Assembly: GCF_003312875.1 (NCBI RefSeq)
Contig: NZ_CP015163.1
Span: forward strand, 8,618,001 to 8,682,000
DNA from: Amycolatopsis albispora
Lineage (GTDB): Bacteria > Actinomycetota > Actinomycetes > Mycobacteriales > Pseudonocardiaceae
Direction: 5' to 3'
DNA: 64,000 bases
Position numbers and translations under genes: made by a program. Below the pieces are notes generated by a model. The model was not told where the DNA came from. It did not search any database and saw nothing but the letters and a program-made list of their open reading frames with translations. Each line of letters begins with the position of its first letter. Position 1 is the first letter of the stretch. Shown piece by piece: positions 19,164-26,868 of this stretch.

Positions 19164-20129
19164 TCACGCGGTGAAGACGGTCTTCCCCGCGGTTTCGCCG
19201 TCGAGCATCTGCCGGAAGCCGGTGGCCGCCTCGCGGAACGGCAGTTCGGCGCCGACCTGCGGCCGGATTCCGGAGAGCTGCACGTATTCGAGCAGGTCGG
19301 TCAGCTCGTCGCGGGTGCCCATGGTCGAGCCCGCGATGCGCAGCTGCAGGAAGAACACGCGCTGCAGTTCCGCGTGCGCGTCCGGGCCGCTGGTCGAGCC
19401 GGAGACCACGATGATGCCGCCCGGTTTGAGCGATTTCACCGAATGCGACCAGGTGGCCTTGCCGACGGTCTCGAACACCGCGTCCACCCGCTCCGGCAGC
19501 CGCGCGCCGGATTCGAAGGACTGGTGCGCGCCGAGCTGCTCGGCCAGCGCGCGCTTCTCCTCGCTGCGGCCGGTGACCCACACGCGGAACCCGGCCGCGC
19601 GGCCGAGCTGGATCAACGCGGTGGACACGCCGCCGGAGGCGCCCTGCACCAGCATGGTCTGGCCGGGGCGCAGCCCGGACTTGACGAACAGCATGCGGTA
19701 CGCGGTCAGCCAGGCGGTGCCCATCGTGGCGGCCTCGGTGAAGGACAGCTCCTTCGGCTTCGGCACGGCGTTGCGCGCGGGCACGACCACGTAGTCGGCG
19801 AAGGTGCCCTGGTGCTTCTCGGTGAGCAGGGTGCGCTTCGGGTCGAGCGTGTCGTCGCCCTGCCAGCCGGGTGCGTTGACCACCGAGTGCAGGACCACCT
19901 CGGTGCCGTCGTCGAGCACACCCGCACCGTCGCAGCCGAGGATCATCGGGAACTGCTCCGGCTTGATGCCCACGCCGCGCAGGGTCCAGATGTCGTGCAT
20001 GTTCAGGCTCGCGGCCTTCACCGCGACCCGCACCCAGCCGTCGGGCACCTCGGGTTCGGGGCGCTCGCCGACCACCAGCGAGTCCAGCGGGTTTTCCGGG
20101 TTCGGGGCCTTGGCGTATACGGCGAACAT
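19164..20129 (-). CDS. Zinc-type alcohol dehydrogenase-like / quinone oxidoreductase (MDR)
   Basis: This 321-residue medium-chain dehydrogenase/reductase has a GroES-like N-terminal fold (VKAASLNMHDIWTLRG, ILGCDGAGVLDDG). Its Rossmann domain has the NADPH loop in TMLVQGASGGVSTALIQLGRAAG. The catalytic and structural zinc cysteines of classical alcohol dehydrogenases are missing, which fits the quinone-oxidoreductase branch. The ATG follows TAGGTT (complement of 20137-20142) by 7 nt, suggesting a leaderless mRNA. It shares a short bidirectional gap with the small membrane gene at 20187. Confidence 0.85.
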   Translation of the reverse strand: MFAVYAKAPNPENPLDSLVVGERPEPEVPDGWVRVAVKAASLNMHDIWTLRGVGIKPEQFPMILGCDGAGVLDDGTEVVLHSVVNAPGWQGDDTLDPKRTLLTEKHQGTFADYVVVPARNAVPKPKELSFTEAATMGTAWLTAYRMLFVKSGLRPGQTMLVQGASGGVSTALIQLGRAAGFRVWVTGRSEEKRALAEQLGAHQSFESGARLPERVDAVFETVGKATWSHSVKSLKPGGIIVVSGSTSGPDAHAELQRVFFLQLRIAGSTMGTRDELTDLLEYVQLSGIRPQVGAELPFREAATGFRQMLDGETAGKTVFTA

Positions 20130-20186
20130 GCCCCGGAACCTACCGGCGGAAGCACGGCCGGGCTATCGGGGAGTAGCCTTCGACAC

Positions 20187-20387
20187 GTGCTGGACGGACT
20201 GTCGGACTGGTGGGACTCGGTGGAGCTGTGGCTCGCGCAGCTCTGGTTCCCGGTGCAGTTCATCCTGGTCATGGCGGTGCTGCTGCCGTTGTGCGCGGGC
20301 GGGGCGTGGCTGATCGACCGCCTGGTGGACCGGGTGTCCCGCTGGCTGAGCGCGGCCCGGCGCGAGGACCCGGCCGGCCGGTCGTAG
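20187..20387 (+). CDS. Small membrane protein next to RNase/barstar pair
   Basis: This 66-residue protein has one strongly hydrophobic segment (FPVQFILVMAVLLPLCAGGA) after a tryptophan-rich N-terminus (LSDWWDSVELWLAQLW) and a basic tail. I do not recognise a family. GTG 20187 lies exactly 7 nt after TAGCCT (20174-20179), the same leaderless layout as the RNase gene downstream, which supports it as a real gene despite its size. It ends 10 bp before the RNase start. It may anchor or aid the neighbouring ribonuclease, or simply be unrelated. Confidence 0.6.
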   Translation: MLDGLSDWWDSVELWLAQLWFPVQFILVMAVLLPLCAGGAWLIDRLVDRVSRWLSAARREDPAGRS

Positions 20388-20397
20388 TCTTCGGTGC

Positions 20398-20817
20398 ATG
20401 TTCAACCGGAGGCGGATCACCGCCGCGTTGATCGGCCTGATCGTGCTGGTGGTCGGCGGCTGGCTGGTCAAGGACCTCGTTGCCGACGGCTCAGGCGGCC
20501 AGGGCGGCCCGGTGCCCGGCAGCGAGTCCGGGCTGCGGGTGGAGAAGTTGTCCTCGCTGCCGCCGGAGGCCGCGGAAACGTGGAAGCTGATCGGCTCGAA
20601 CGGCCCGTTCCCGTACCCCCGCAACGACGGGGTCGAATTCCAGAACCGCGAGAAGCTGCTGCCCGCGCGTGACTCCGGTTATTACCGGGAGTACACGGTG
20701 AAAACGCCGGGGAGCAAGGATCGCGGACCCAGGCGGCTGGTCACCGGCGCGGCGCGTGAGCTGTACTACACCGGGGACCATTACGCTTCGTTCGTCATCG
20801 TGGACCCGAGCAGGTGA
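20398..20817 (+). CDS. Membrane-anchored or secreted guanyl-preferring ribonuclease (RNase Sa/barnase type)
   Basis: This 139-residue protein begins with a basic N-terminus and one membrane segment (ITAALIGLIVLVVGGWLV), with no clear cleavage site. A linker of about 20 residues leads to an RNase N1/T1-type domain. The catalytic set is visible: Glu98 in YYREYTV, Arg112/Arg113 in GPRRLVTG and His128 in TGDHYASF, matching Glu54, Arg65 and His85 of RNase Sa. The usual domain start SLPPEAAETWKLI is also present. The start follows TAGTCT (20385-20390) by 7 nt. The barstar gene overlaps its stop. Because of the anchor it could be exported, surface-bound, or a contact-dependent toxin. Confidence 0.88.
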   Translation: MFNRRRITAALIGLIVLVVGGWLVKDLVADGSGGQGGPVPGSESGLRVEKLSSLPPEAAETWKLIGSNGPFPYPRNDGVEFQNREKLLPARDSGYYREYTVKTPGSKDRGPRRLVTGAARELYYTGDHYASFVIVDPSR

Positions 20818-21188
20818 GCGCCGTGGAACAACCGGATGCGCGAGCACTGGCGGAGCGCGCCCGCGCTCGCGGTGCCTACGCCCATGTACTGCCCGGCCCC
20901 GCGCCGGTGACCAAGGCCGCGGCCATGGACGCGATCGCCGCCGCGCTCGAGTTCCCGGACTGGTTCGGCCGGAACCTGGACGCGCTGTACGACTGCCTGA
21001 CGGACCTGTCGTGGCTGCCCGCCGGTGAGCACGTGCTGATCTGGGCGGGTTCGGAGGCGTTCAAGACCGCGGACCCGAAGGCGTACCTGGCGATCCGGAG
21101 CGTGTTGTCAGATGCGCAACGGGCATTGGCCCCTGGCGGTACGCGCTCGGACTCGCGGCACCTGACCGTCCAGCTACCAGACTCCTGA
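20814..21188 (+). CDS. Barstar-family ribonuclease inhibitor
   Basis: This 124-residue cytosolic inhibitor blocks the active site of barnase-like RNases. The diagnostic motif FPDWFGRNLDALYDCLTDL is intact, including the acidic residues that mimic RNA phosphates. The GTG overlaps the RNase stop (GTGA), so toxin and inhibitor are translationally coupled, which helps protect the producer. A perfect 25-bp palindrome starts 12 bp after the stop. This is a standard immunity arrangement. Confidence 0.92.
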   Translation: MSAVEQPDARALAERARARGAYAHVLPGPAPVTKAAAMDAIAAALEFPDWFGRNLDALYDCLTDLSWLPAGEHVLIWAGSEAFKTADPKAYLAIRSVLSDAQRALAPGGTRSDSRHLTVQLPDS

Positions 21189-21200
21189 GCCTCGGGCGCA

Positions 21201-21255
21201 TGTCACGAATGTGGCTTTCGAGACGTTTGGCGTCTCGAAAGCCACATTCGTGACA
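21201..21255. repeat. Dispersed hairpin family, copy 3 (3' of barstar)
   Basis: The arms 21201-21225 and 21231-21255 are perfect 25-bp reverse complements (TGTCACGAATGTGGCTTTCG and onward) around a 5-nt loop TTTGG. It lies 12 bp past the barstar stop, with no T-tract. The left arm differs from copy 5 (30081) by nothing over its full length, showing recent common origin. Confidence 0.93.
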
Positions 21256-21287
21256 CTGCCGCGGGCGCGGGTGGGCGGCTCCGCCGT

Positions 21288-21310
21288 GCTATGAAAGCCA
21301 CATTCATAGC
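21288..21310. repeat. Solo half-element of the hairpin family
   Basis: GCTATGAAAGCCACATTCATAGC contains one copy of the conserved core and is itself flanked by GCTATGA and TCATAGC, a 7-bp inverted pair. It carries the outer flank type (ATG/CAT) of copy 6 rather than that of its neighbours. It may be the remnant of a deleted full element or a distinct minimal form. Confidence 0.7.
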
Positions 21311-21384
21311 GTCGGGCGTCGGGCGCCGGGCGGCCGGTTGGTGGCGCTTGCGCGGAAGCCCCGGCTGGCTGGATCGTTCCAGGG

Positions 21385-21435
21385 ACACGAATGTGGCTTT
21401 CGGGGCGAAATTCGCCCCGAAAGCCACATTCGTGT
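21385..21435. repeat. Dispersed hairpin family, copy 4 (3' of enoyl-CoA hydratase)
   Basis: The arms 21385-21409 and 21411-21435 are perfect 25-bp reverse complements around a single central base, so the palindrome is nearly continuous. The core matches the family, while the inner part reads GGGGCGAA instead of GAGACG. It lies 45 bp beyond the stop of the convergent enoyl-CoA hydratase gene. Confidence 0.92.
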
Positions 21436-21479
21436 TCACCGGGAGGCTCCGCGTCGGGTTGGGCCGCAGCCGTCCCGCG

Positions 21480-22253
21480 TCAGGGGGTGGGGACCCAGGA
21501 CGGCGGACGCTTTTCGGCGAAAGCCGTGATGCCTTCCTGGCCCTCTTCGCTGGCGAAGAAACCCGTCGACAGCGCGGTCATCTCGGCGAAGCCGTCGGAG
21601 GGGGTGGCGGGGCGCGGGCGGCTCAGCAGTTCCTTCGTGGCGGCCAGTGCCCGCGGGCCGCCGAGGGCCAGAGCCCGGACATACCGCGAAACCTCGGCGT
21701 CCAAATCGGACGCGTCCACAGCGGAGTTCAGCAGCCCGATGGCCACCGCCCGGGTGGCGTCGAACTTGTCGCCGGTGAGGAACAGTTCGTGCGCGGCCCG
21801 CGGGTTCAGCCGCGGCAGCACGGTGAGCGAGATCACCGCGGGCACCACGCCGATGCGCACCTCGCTGAAGGCGAAGGTCGCCTCCTTGACCGCCACCGCG
21901 ATGTCCGCCGCGGCCACCATGCCGATGCCGCCCGCCCTGGCCGGCCCGGCCAGCTTCGCGACCACCGGCTTCGGGCTGGTCCACAGCTGCTCGAGGATGC
22001 GCGGGAACTCGTTCACGCCCTGGTCACCGGCCCCGGCGCCCCTGGCTTCCTTGAGGTCCATGCCCGCGCAGAACACCGGCCCGGTGTGGTCGAGCACGAT
22101 CACCCGCACCGCGTCGTCCTCGGCGGCCCTGGTCAGCCCCGCGCTCAGCTCGGCACGCAGCTGCGCGGACAGCGCGTTGCGGTTGTGCGGGGAGTCCAGG
22201 GTGATCGTGGCGGTCCCGCCCGCCACCGCGTAGTGCACCAGTTCTTCAGCCAT
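21480..22253 (-). CDS. Enoyl-CoA hydratase/isomerase family protein
   Basis: This 257-residue crotonase-fold enzyme has the oxyanion-hole segments SPHNRNALSAQL and FCAGMDLKEARG, then LAGPARAGGIGMVAAADIAVA. The position of one classical catalytic glutamate is occupied differently (SEVRIGVVPAVIS keeps the second one). Beta-oxidation or CoA-thioester processing is likely, with unknown chain length. The ATG at 22253 matches the family start (MAEELVHYAVAGGTATITLD). It is monocistronic and convergent with the barstar operon across two hairpin copies. Confidence 0.87.
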   Translation of the reverse strand: MAEELVHYAVAGGTATITLDSPHNRNALSAQLRAELSAGLTRAAEDDAVRVIVLDHTGPVFCAGMDLKEARGAGAGDQGVNEFPRILEQLWTSPKPVVAKLAGPARAGGIGMVAAADIAVAVKEATFAFSEVRIGVVPAVISLTVLPRLNPRAAHELFLTGDKFDATRAVAIGLLNSAVDASDLDAEVSRYVRALALGGPRALAATKELLSRPRPATPSDGFAEMTALSTGFFASEEGQEGITAFAEKRPPSWVPTP

Positions 22254-22309
22254 GGCCCCACCTTCGCACACGGCTGCCGGGAGCGAGACCCGCTCCCGGC
22301 AGCCACGGC

Positions 22310-22939
22310 TCAGCCGATCGTGGTGGTGGTGAACACCGGGCTGGGGTTGGGGAAGCAGGCCGTCGGCGCGGTGATGTCGATCAGCTGCGTGACCACCGTG
22401 TCGAAGGTCAGGCCCGGGTCCTCGTAGCTGGTGCCGCCGAGCTTGGTCTCGATCGTGCCGGACTGGCCGGCGGTCAGGTTCACCGTCACCGTCGGCAGCT
22501 CGAACGCGGCGCCACCGGCGAGCGGCCCGGGGAAGCTGAGCGTGCCCACCCCGTTCGCCACCTCGATCTTCGGCGGGGTCGGGCCGAGCCCGGAACCACC
22601 GGACAGGGTGGCGTCGACGAAGGTGGAGTTGGCCGGGATCGGGATCTCCAGCGCGAAGTTCTTGATCTCCTTGATCTTGTACCCGCTGACCTCACCGGGC
22701 ACGTTGTTCGGCGCCGGGTCGACCACCACGGTCAGCGCACCGCCGGGCGCCACCGTGGCGGGCGCGGTGACGTCCGCGGTCTGGTTCAGCGTGGCCTGCT
22801 GCGGGCCGACGATCGGGGCGTTCGCCTGGCAGTCCAGGGTCACGTCGTGGGCGGCGGCCGAGGCCGGGCTCGCCAGCGCGCACAGCGGCACCACGGCGAT
22901 CGCGGCGGTGGTCAGGGTTTTACGCAGGGCAGACTTCAT
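22310..22939 (-). CDS. Secreted beta-rich protein of unknown function
   Basis: This 209-residue protein has a clear Sec signal peptide (LRKTLTTAAIAVVPLCALAS, then PASAAAHD). The mature part is threonine-, proline- and glycine-rich and predicted to be mostly beta strands, with one early cysteine (LDCQANAP) and one late (TACFPNPSP) that could form a disulfide. Similar secreted proteins are common in actinobacteria, but I do not recognise a characterised family. The ATG at 22939 has GAGGTGGAG just upstream; a GTG at 22948 would lie inside that site. A plausible promoter lies 55 bp upstream. Confidence 0.75.
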   Translation of the reverse strand: MKSALRKTLTTAAIAVVPLCALASPASAAAHDVTLDCQANAPIVGPQQATLNQTADVTAPATVAPGGALTVVVDPAPNNVPGEVSGYKIKEIKNFALEIPIPANSTFVDATLSGGSGLGPTPPKIEVANGVGTLSFPGPLAGGAAFELPTVTVNLTAGQSGTIETKLGGTSYEDPGLTFDTVVTQLIDITAPTACFPNPSPVFTTTTIG

Positions 22940-22993
22940 CGTCTCCACCTCTGGGGTGTGTGGGGTAACGGGGAGAGCCGCGCGGCGTTTAGA

Positions 22994-23023
22994 TAGTTAC
23001 CGGCAAGTTAAATAGCGCGTCAA
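22994..23023 (-). promoter_or_regulatory. Candidate promoter of the secreted-protein gene
   Basis: On the minus strand TTGACG (23018-23023) and TAACTA (22994-22999) are separated by 18 bp within a locally AT-rich patch, upstream of the start at 22939. This is the usual -35/-10 arrangement for housekeeping sigma factors. It is inferred from sequence only. Confidence 0.45.
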
Positions 23024-23101
23024 GAAGTCACCGTTCCCATAAGCGGGTGGTGATCGCAACTGGGAACGAAGCCAGCCGAAGAGACTAGCGAACTGCGCCG
23101 A

Positions 23102-23833
23102 TCAGGCCGGGATGACCTGCGAAGACACCACTTCGGCATACCGGTCGAGCACCAGCTCGGCCACGCGCCGGTCGGTGCCGAGCGGGGCGGCCATCGGCAC
23201 TTCCGGCCCGGCGAGGGCGGCGATCCGGTCCGGCAGCAGCCCCGGCGCCAGGAACCACGACGCGACGGCGAAGCGGCGAGCGCCGTGTGCGCGCAGCTTC
23301 GCCATCGCCGCGGGCACGTCCGGCTTGGTGGCGCTGGCGAAGGCCGGGGCGACCAGCAGGCCGTGCCGGTGGTGCCAGCGCTCGGCGAGCCCGGTCACCG
23401 CCGCGTTCGCGGTCGCGTTCGAGGAACCGACCGCGGCGAGCACCACGCCCAACTCCGGGTCGGCGAGATCGGCGCCGGTTTCCCGCAGCCGGTCCAGCGC
23501 GACGGCCTCCAGCGAGGGGGCGACCCCGAGCACGTCCGCGATCCGCACGCCCAACCGCGGCAACCGGCTGGTCACGCTGTCCACGAGCGCGGGCAGGTCC
23601 ACGCGCGCGTGGTACGCGCTGCCCAGCAGCAGCGGCGCCACCACGACCTCGCGATGCCCCTCCCGGTGCAGGCGGACGAGCACCTCGGGCACCGGCGGAT
23701 CGGACAGGTCCAGGAAGGCCACCCGCACGTCGAGATCGGGCGCGAGCGCGCGCACGCGGCCGACGAGGGCGCGCACGGTGGCCGCGGACCGCGGGTCCCG
23801 GCTGCCGTGCGCGACGACGACCAGCGGGCTCAC
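23102..23833 (-). CDS. Sirohydrochlorin chelatase (CbiX/SirB type)
   Basis: This 243-residue two-domain chelatase inserts Fe2+ (or Co2+) into sirohydrochlorin. In this context iron is expected, making siroheme for the sulfite reductase encoded by the same operon. The metal-binding histidines are in VVVAHGSRDP at the N-terminus and LLLGSAYHARVDLP in the middle. The second half repeats the fold (FAVASWFLAPGLLPDRIA). It is the last gene of the sulfate-assimilation operon, and its GTG overlaps the cysN stop by 4 bp. The length fits the long SirB/CbiX form. Confidence 0.88.
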   Translation of the reverse strand: MSPLVVVAHGSRDPRSAATVRALVGRVRALAPDLDVRVAFLDLSDPPVPEVLVRLHREGHREVVVAPLLLGSAYHARVDLPALVDSVTSRLPRLGVRIADVLGVAPSLEAVALDRLRETGADLADPELGVVLAAVGSSNATANAAVTGLAERWHHRHGLLVAPAFASATKPDVPAAMAKLRAHGARRFAVASWFLAPGLLPDRIAALAGPEVPMAAPLGTDRRVAELVLDRYAEVVSSQVIPA

Positions 23834-25092
23834 GCGAACCGCTCGCCGATCAGCCCGGCGGCGAGCGTGTCGCCGTCCTTCGGATCGATCACCAGGAACG
23901 CGCCGGTGCGCGGGCTGTCGGCGTAGTCGTCCACCGGCAGCTCCTCCGCCAGCCGCAGCGACACCGTGCCGATGTCGTTGAGCGCCAAGGTCTCCGGACT
24001 GTCCACAGTGGTCAGCGTCTGCTCGTCGAAGCGTGAGCCGATCTCGTCGACCAGTGCCTGCACGGTCCGCGCGCCGTGCTTGACCAGCACCCGCGCGCCC
24101 GCCGCGAGCGGCTTGTTCGACAGCCAGCACAACGCGGCGGTCAGCTCGTCGGTCACCCGCGGCGCCCGGTCCGCGATGGCGATCAGGTCGCCCCGCGAGA
24201 TGTCCAGGTCGTCCTCCAGCAGCAGCGTCACCGAGGTGCCCGAACCCGCCTCCGCCAGCCGGCCGTCGGCGGTGTCGATCGCCGCGACACGGCTGCGCAG
24301 CCCGTGCGGCAGCACCACGACCTCGTCGCCGGGGCGCACGCTGCCCGCCGCGATCTGCCCCGCGTAACCCCGGTAGTCGGGGTATTCGGCGGTGCGCGGC
24401 CGGATCACGTACTGCACCGGGAAGCGGAACGCCGCGTCGTGCGGGTCCGGTGCCACCGGCACCTCTTCCAGGTGCTCGAGCAGTGTGGGCCCGGCGTACC
24501 ACGGGGTGCGCTCGGACTTGACCGCCACGTTGTCGCCCTGCAGCGCGGAAACCGGGATCGACAGCACGTCCCCCTCGGCGTACCCGAGCGAAGTCGCGTG
24601 CGTGGCGAACTCGTTGGCGATCACCGCGAACACGGCCTCGTCGTAGTCCACCAGGTCGATCTTGTTCACCGCGAGCACCAGGCGCGGCACGCCGAGCAGC
24701 GCCAGCACCGCGGCGTGGCGGCGGGTCTGCTCCACCACGCCCTTGCGCGCGTCGACCAGCAGCACGGCCAGCTGCGCGGTGGACGCGCCGGTCACCGTGT
24801 TCCGGGTGTACTGCACGTGCCCGGGGGTGTCGGCGAGCACGAAGCTGCGCCGCGGGGTGGCGAAGTAGCGGTAGGCCACGTCGATGGTGATGCCCTGCTC
24901 GCGCTCGGAGCGGAGCCCGTCCACCAGCAGTGAGAGGTCCGGAGTGGACAGACCGCGGTCGACGCTGGCCCTGGTCACCGCGTCGAGCTGGTCGGCCAGC
25001 ACCGACTTGGTGTCGTAGAGCAGGCGGCCGACCAAAGTGGACTTCCCGTCGTCCACGCTGCCCGCGGTGGCCAGCCTCAGCAGACTCGACAT
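23830..25092 (-). CDS. cysN: Sulfate adenylyltransferase, GTPase subunit 1
   Basis: This 420-residue GTPase couples GTP hydrolysis to formation of adenosine 5'-phosphosulfate by CysD. The P-loop is TAGSVDDGKSTLVGRLLYD, G3 is DTPGHVQYTRN and G4 is NKIDLVDYD, followed by EF-Tu-like beta-barrel domains. It ends without an APS-kinase (CysC) domain, so this is CysN alone rather than a CysNC fusion. That fits direct APS reduction by the neighbouring cysH product. Its ATG overlaps the cysD stop by one base. Confidence 0.94.
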   Translation of the reverse strand: MSSLLRLATAGSVDDGKSTLVGRLLYDTKSVLADQLDAVTRASVDRGLSTPDLSLLVDGLRSEREQGITIDVAYRYFATPRRSFVLADTPGHVQYTRNTVTGASTAQLAVLLVDARKGVVEQTRRHAAVLALLGVPRLVLAVNKIDLVDYDEAVFAVIANEFATHATSLGYAEGDVLSIPVSALQGDNVAVKSERTPWYAGPTLLEHLEEVPVAPDPHDAAFRFPVQYVIRPRTAEYPDYRGYAGQIAAGSVRPGDEVVVLPHGLRSRVAAIDTADGRLAEAGSGTSVTLLLEDDLDISRGDLIAIADRAPRVTDELTAALCWLSNKPLAAGARVLVKHGARTVQALVDEIGSRFDEQTLTTVDSPETLALNDIGTVSLRLAEELPVDDYADSPRTGAFLVIDPKDGDTLAAGLIGERFA

Positions 25093-26012
25093 CAGAAGTA
25101 ACCCTCTCGCTTGCGGTCTTCCATCGCCGCCTCGGACAGCCGGTCGTCCGCCCTGGTGGCGCCGCGCTCGGTGAGCCTGCTGGCCAGCACCTCGGCGATC
25201 ACCTCGTCCACAGTGGACGCGGTGGACTCGATCGCGCCGGTGCACGAGCCGTCGCCGACGGTGCGGTAGCGCACGCTCAGCTCACGCACGTCCTCACCGG
25301 GACGCGGGCCGCCCCACGGGCCTTCGGTGAGCAGCATGCCGTCGCGCTCGTAGACCTTGCGCTGGTGCGCGAAGTAGATCGACGGCAGTTCCACGCCCTC
25401 GCGGTTGATGTAGTGCCAGACGTCGGCCTCGGTCCAGTTGGACAGCGGAAACACGCGCACCTGCTCGCCGGGGCGGTGCCTGCCGTTGTAGAGGTTCCAC
25501 AGCTCCGGCCGCTGCCGTCGCGGCTCCCACTGGCCGAAGGCGTTGCGCAGGCTGAAGATCCGCTCCTTGGCGCGGGCGCGTTCCTCGTCGCGCCGCCCGC
25601 CGCCGAAGACCGCGTCGAACCTGTGCTCGGCGATGGTGTCCAGCAGCGGCTGGGTCTGCAGCGGGTTCCGGGTGCCGTCGGGGCGCTCGGCCAGCCTGCC
25701 GTCGTCGATCCAGTCCTGCACGTGCGCCACGATCAGCCGCAGCCCGTGCTTGCGGACCACCTCGTCGCGGAAGGCGATCACCTCGTCGAAGTTGTGCCCG
25801 GTGTCCACGTGCAGCAGCGGGAACGGCACCGGGGCCGGCCAGAACGCCTTGATCGCCAGGTGCAGCAGCAGGGTGGAGTCCTTGCCGCCGGAGAACAGGA
25901 TCACCGGGCGGTCGAACTCCCCGGCGACCTCGCGGAAGATGTGGATGGCTTCGGATTCGAGCGCGGCCAGGTTGTCCTGGGCCGCGTCGGTAGCCGGCTC
26001 GAGCGTCGTCAC
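25092..26012 (-). CDS. cysD: Sulfate adenylyltransferase subunit 2
   Basis: This 306-residue ATP pyrophosphatase-type protein activates sulfate with ATP. The PP-loop motif SGGKDSTLLLHLA sits at about residues 45-57, and the rest matches CysD (HVDTGHNFDEVIAFRDE, VFGGGRRDEERARAKERIFS, LFPLSNWTEADVW-like segment). GTG 26012 is preceded by AAAGGGATC. It lies 11 bp after cysH and overlaps cysN by one base, in the usual order for these operons. Confidence 0.94.
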   Translation of the reverse strand: MTTLEPATDAAQDNLAALESEAIHIFREVAGEFDRPVILFSGGKDSTLLLHLAIKAFWPAPVPFPLLHVDTGHNFDEVIAFRDEVVRKHGLRLIVAHVQDWIDDGRLAERPDGTRNPLQTQPLLDTIAEHRFDAVFGGGRRDEERARAKERIFSLRNAFGQWEPRRQRPELWNLYNGRHRPGEQVRVFPLSNWTEADVWHYINREGVELPSIYFAHQRKVYERDGMLLTEGPWGGPRPGEDVRELSVRYRTVGDGSCTGAIESTASTVDEVIAEVLASRLTERGATRADDRLSEAAMEDRKREGYF

Positions 26013-26023
26013 GTTGATCCCTT

Positions 26024-26719
26024 TCAGCCGTGCAAGCCGCACTCGGTCTTGGCCTGGCCCGCCCACCGGCCGCTGCGCGGGTCGGCGCCGGGTGCCACCT
26101 TCGCCGTGCACGGCGCGCAGCCGATCGACGGATAACCCGCCGACACCAGCGGGTTCTGCAGGATGCCGTGCTCGCGGATGTAGTCGTTGAACTGCTCGTC
26201 GGTCCACGCGGCCAGCGGGTTGACCTTGACCAGGCCGTTGCGCTCGTCCCAGCCGACGATCGGGGTGTTGGCCCTGGTCGGCGCGTCCACCCGGCGCACG
26301 CCGGTGACCCACGCCGAGTACTTCGACAGGGTCTGGCGCAGCGGCACCACCTTGCGCAGGTGGCAGCACAGGCCGGGGTCGCGCTCGTGCAGCTTCGGGC
26401 CGTACTCGGCGTCCTGCTCGGCGACGCTCTGCTCGGCCTGGGCGTTGACGATCCGCACGTGCGGGTAGACCGCCTCGACCGCGTCCCTGGTGCCGATGGT
26501 CTCGGCGAAGTGGTACCCGGTTTCCAGGAACAGGATGTCCACATCGGACTTGGCCTGGGTGGCCAGTTCGATCAGCACGGCGTCCTGCATGTTGGACGCC
26601 ACGATGAAATCGTCGCCGAAGGTGCGCACGGTCCAGTCCAGCGCTTCGGCGGCGGTGGCATCGGCCAATTCGGCCGAAGCGCGTTCGGCGAGGGTACGGT
26701 AATCGGCTGTCGCGGTCAT
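26024..26719 (-). CDS. cysH: Adenosine 5'-phosphosulfate (APS) reductase
   Basis: This 231-residue thioredoxin-dependent reductase produces sulfite. The four [4Fe-4S] cysteines are present as CC in GLCCHLRKV and as two in IGCAPCTAKV. The catalytic cysteine is in the C-terminal KTECGLHG. The iron-sulfur cysteines mark the APS-type enzyme rather than the cluster-free PAPS reductase, consistent with the lack of cysC in the operon. The PP-loop-like region is VRTFGDDFIVASNMQDAVL. ATG 26719 overlaps the zinc-ribbon gene stop by 4 bp. Confidence 0.93.
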   Translation of the reverse strand: MTATADYRTLAERASAELADATAAEALDWTVRTFGDDFIVASNMQDAVLIELATQAKSDVDILFLETGYHFAETIGTRDAVEAVYPHVRIVNAQAEQSVAEQDAEYGPKLHERDPGLCCHLRKVVPLRQTLSKYSAWVTGVRRVDAPTRANTPIVGWDERNGLVKVNPLAAWTDEQFNDYIREHGILQNPLVSAGYPSIGCAPCTAKVAPGADPRSGRWAGQAKTECGLHG

Positions 26720-26868
26720 TTCTTCGCCACCTCCGGAAGGGACAATCCGAGGAACTTCACCGAGAAGACCCGTCGGCAACCCGAACAGAGCCAGGCCCCG
26801 TTCTCTTCCGGACGGAGATCTTCGTCACCGCAGTAGGGGCAGTGGAACGGCGTCGCTCGCTCGGTCAC
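26716..26868 (-). CDS. 50-residue zinc-ribbon protein in the sulfate-assimilation operon
   Basis: This tiny protein has two CxxC knuckles (HCPYCGDE and LCSGCRRV) joined by a short turn, the classic zinc ribbon. A conserved-looking tail follows (VFSVKFLGLSLPEVAKK). It overlaps both neighbours by 4 bp, so it is translationally coupled between sulfite reductase and APS reductase. Its position argues for a role with these two Fe-S enzymes, for example metal or cluster handling or as a small electron-transfer partner, but no function is known to me. It could easily be missed by size filters. Confidence 0.8.
   Translation of the reverse strand: MTERATPFHCPYCGDEDLRPEENGAWLCSGCRRVFSVKFLGLSLPEVAKK

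Noticed and set aside
21203..21439. Short frames with NVAF...KATF repeats over the palindromes, as also at 12058 and 45541
   Set aside because: They are translations of the hairpin arms on either strand; the two halves read as mirror images of the same DNA and no ribosome-binding site is present.
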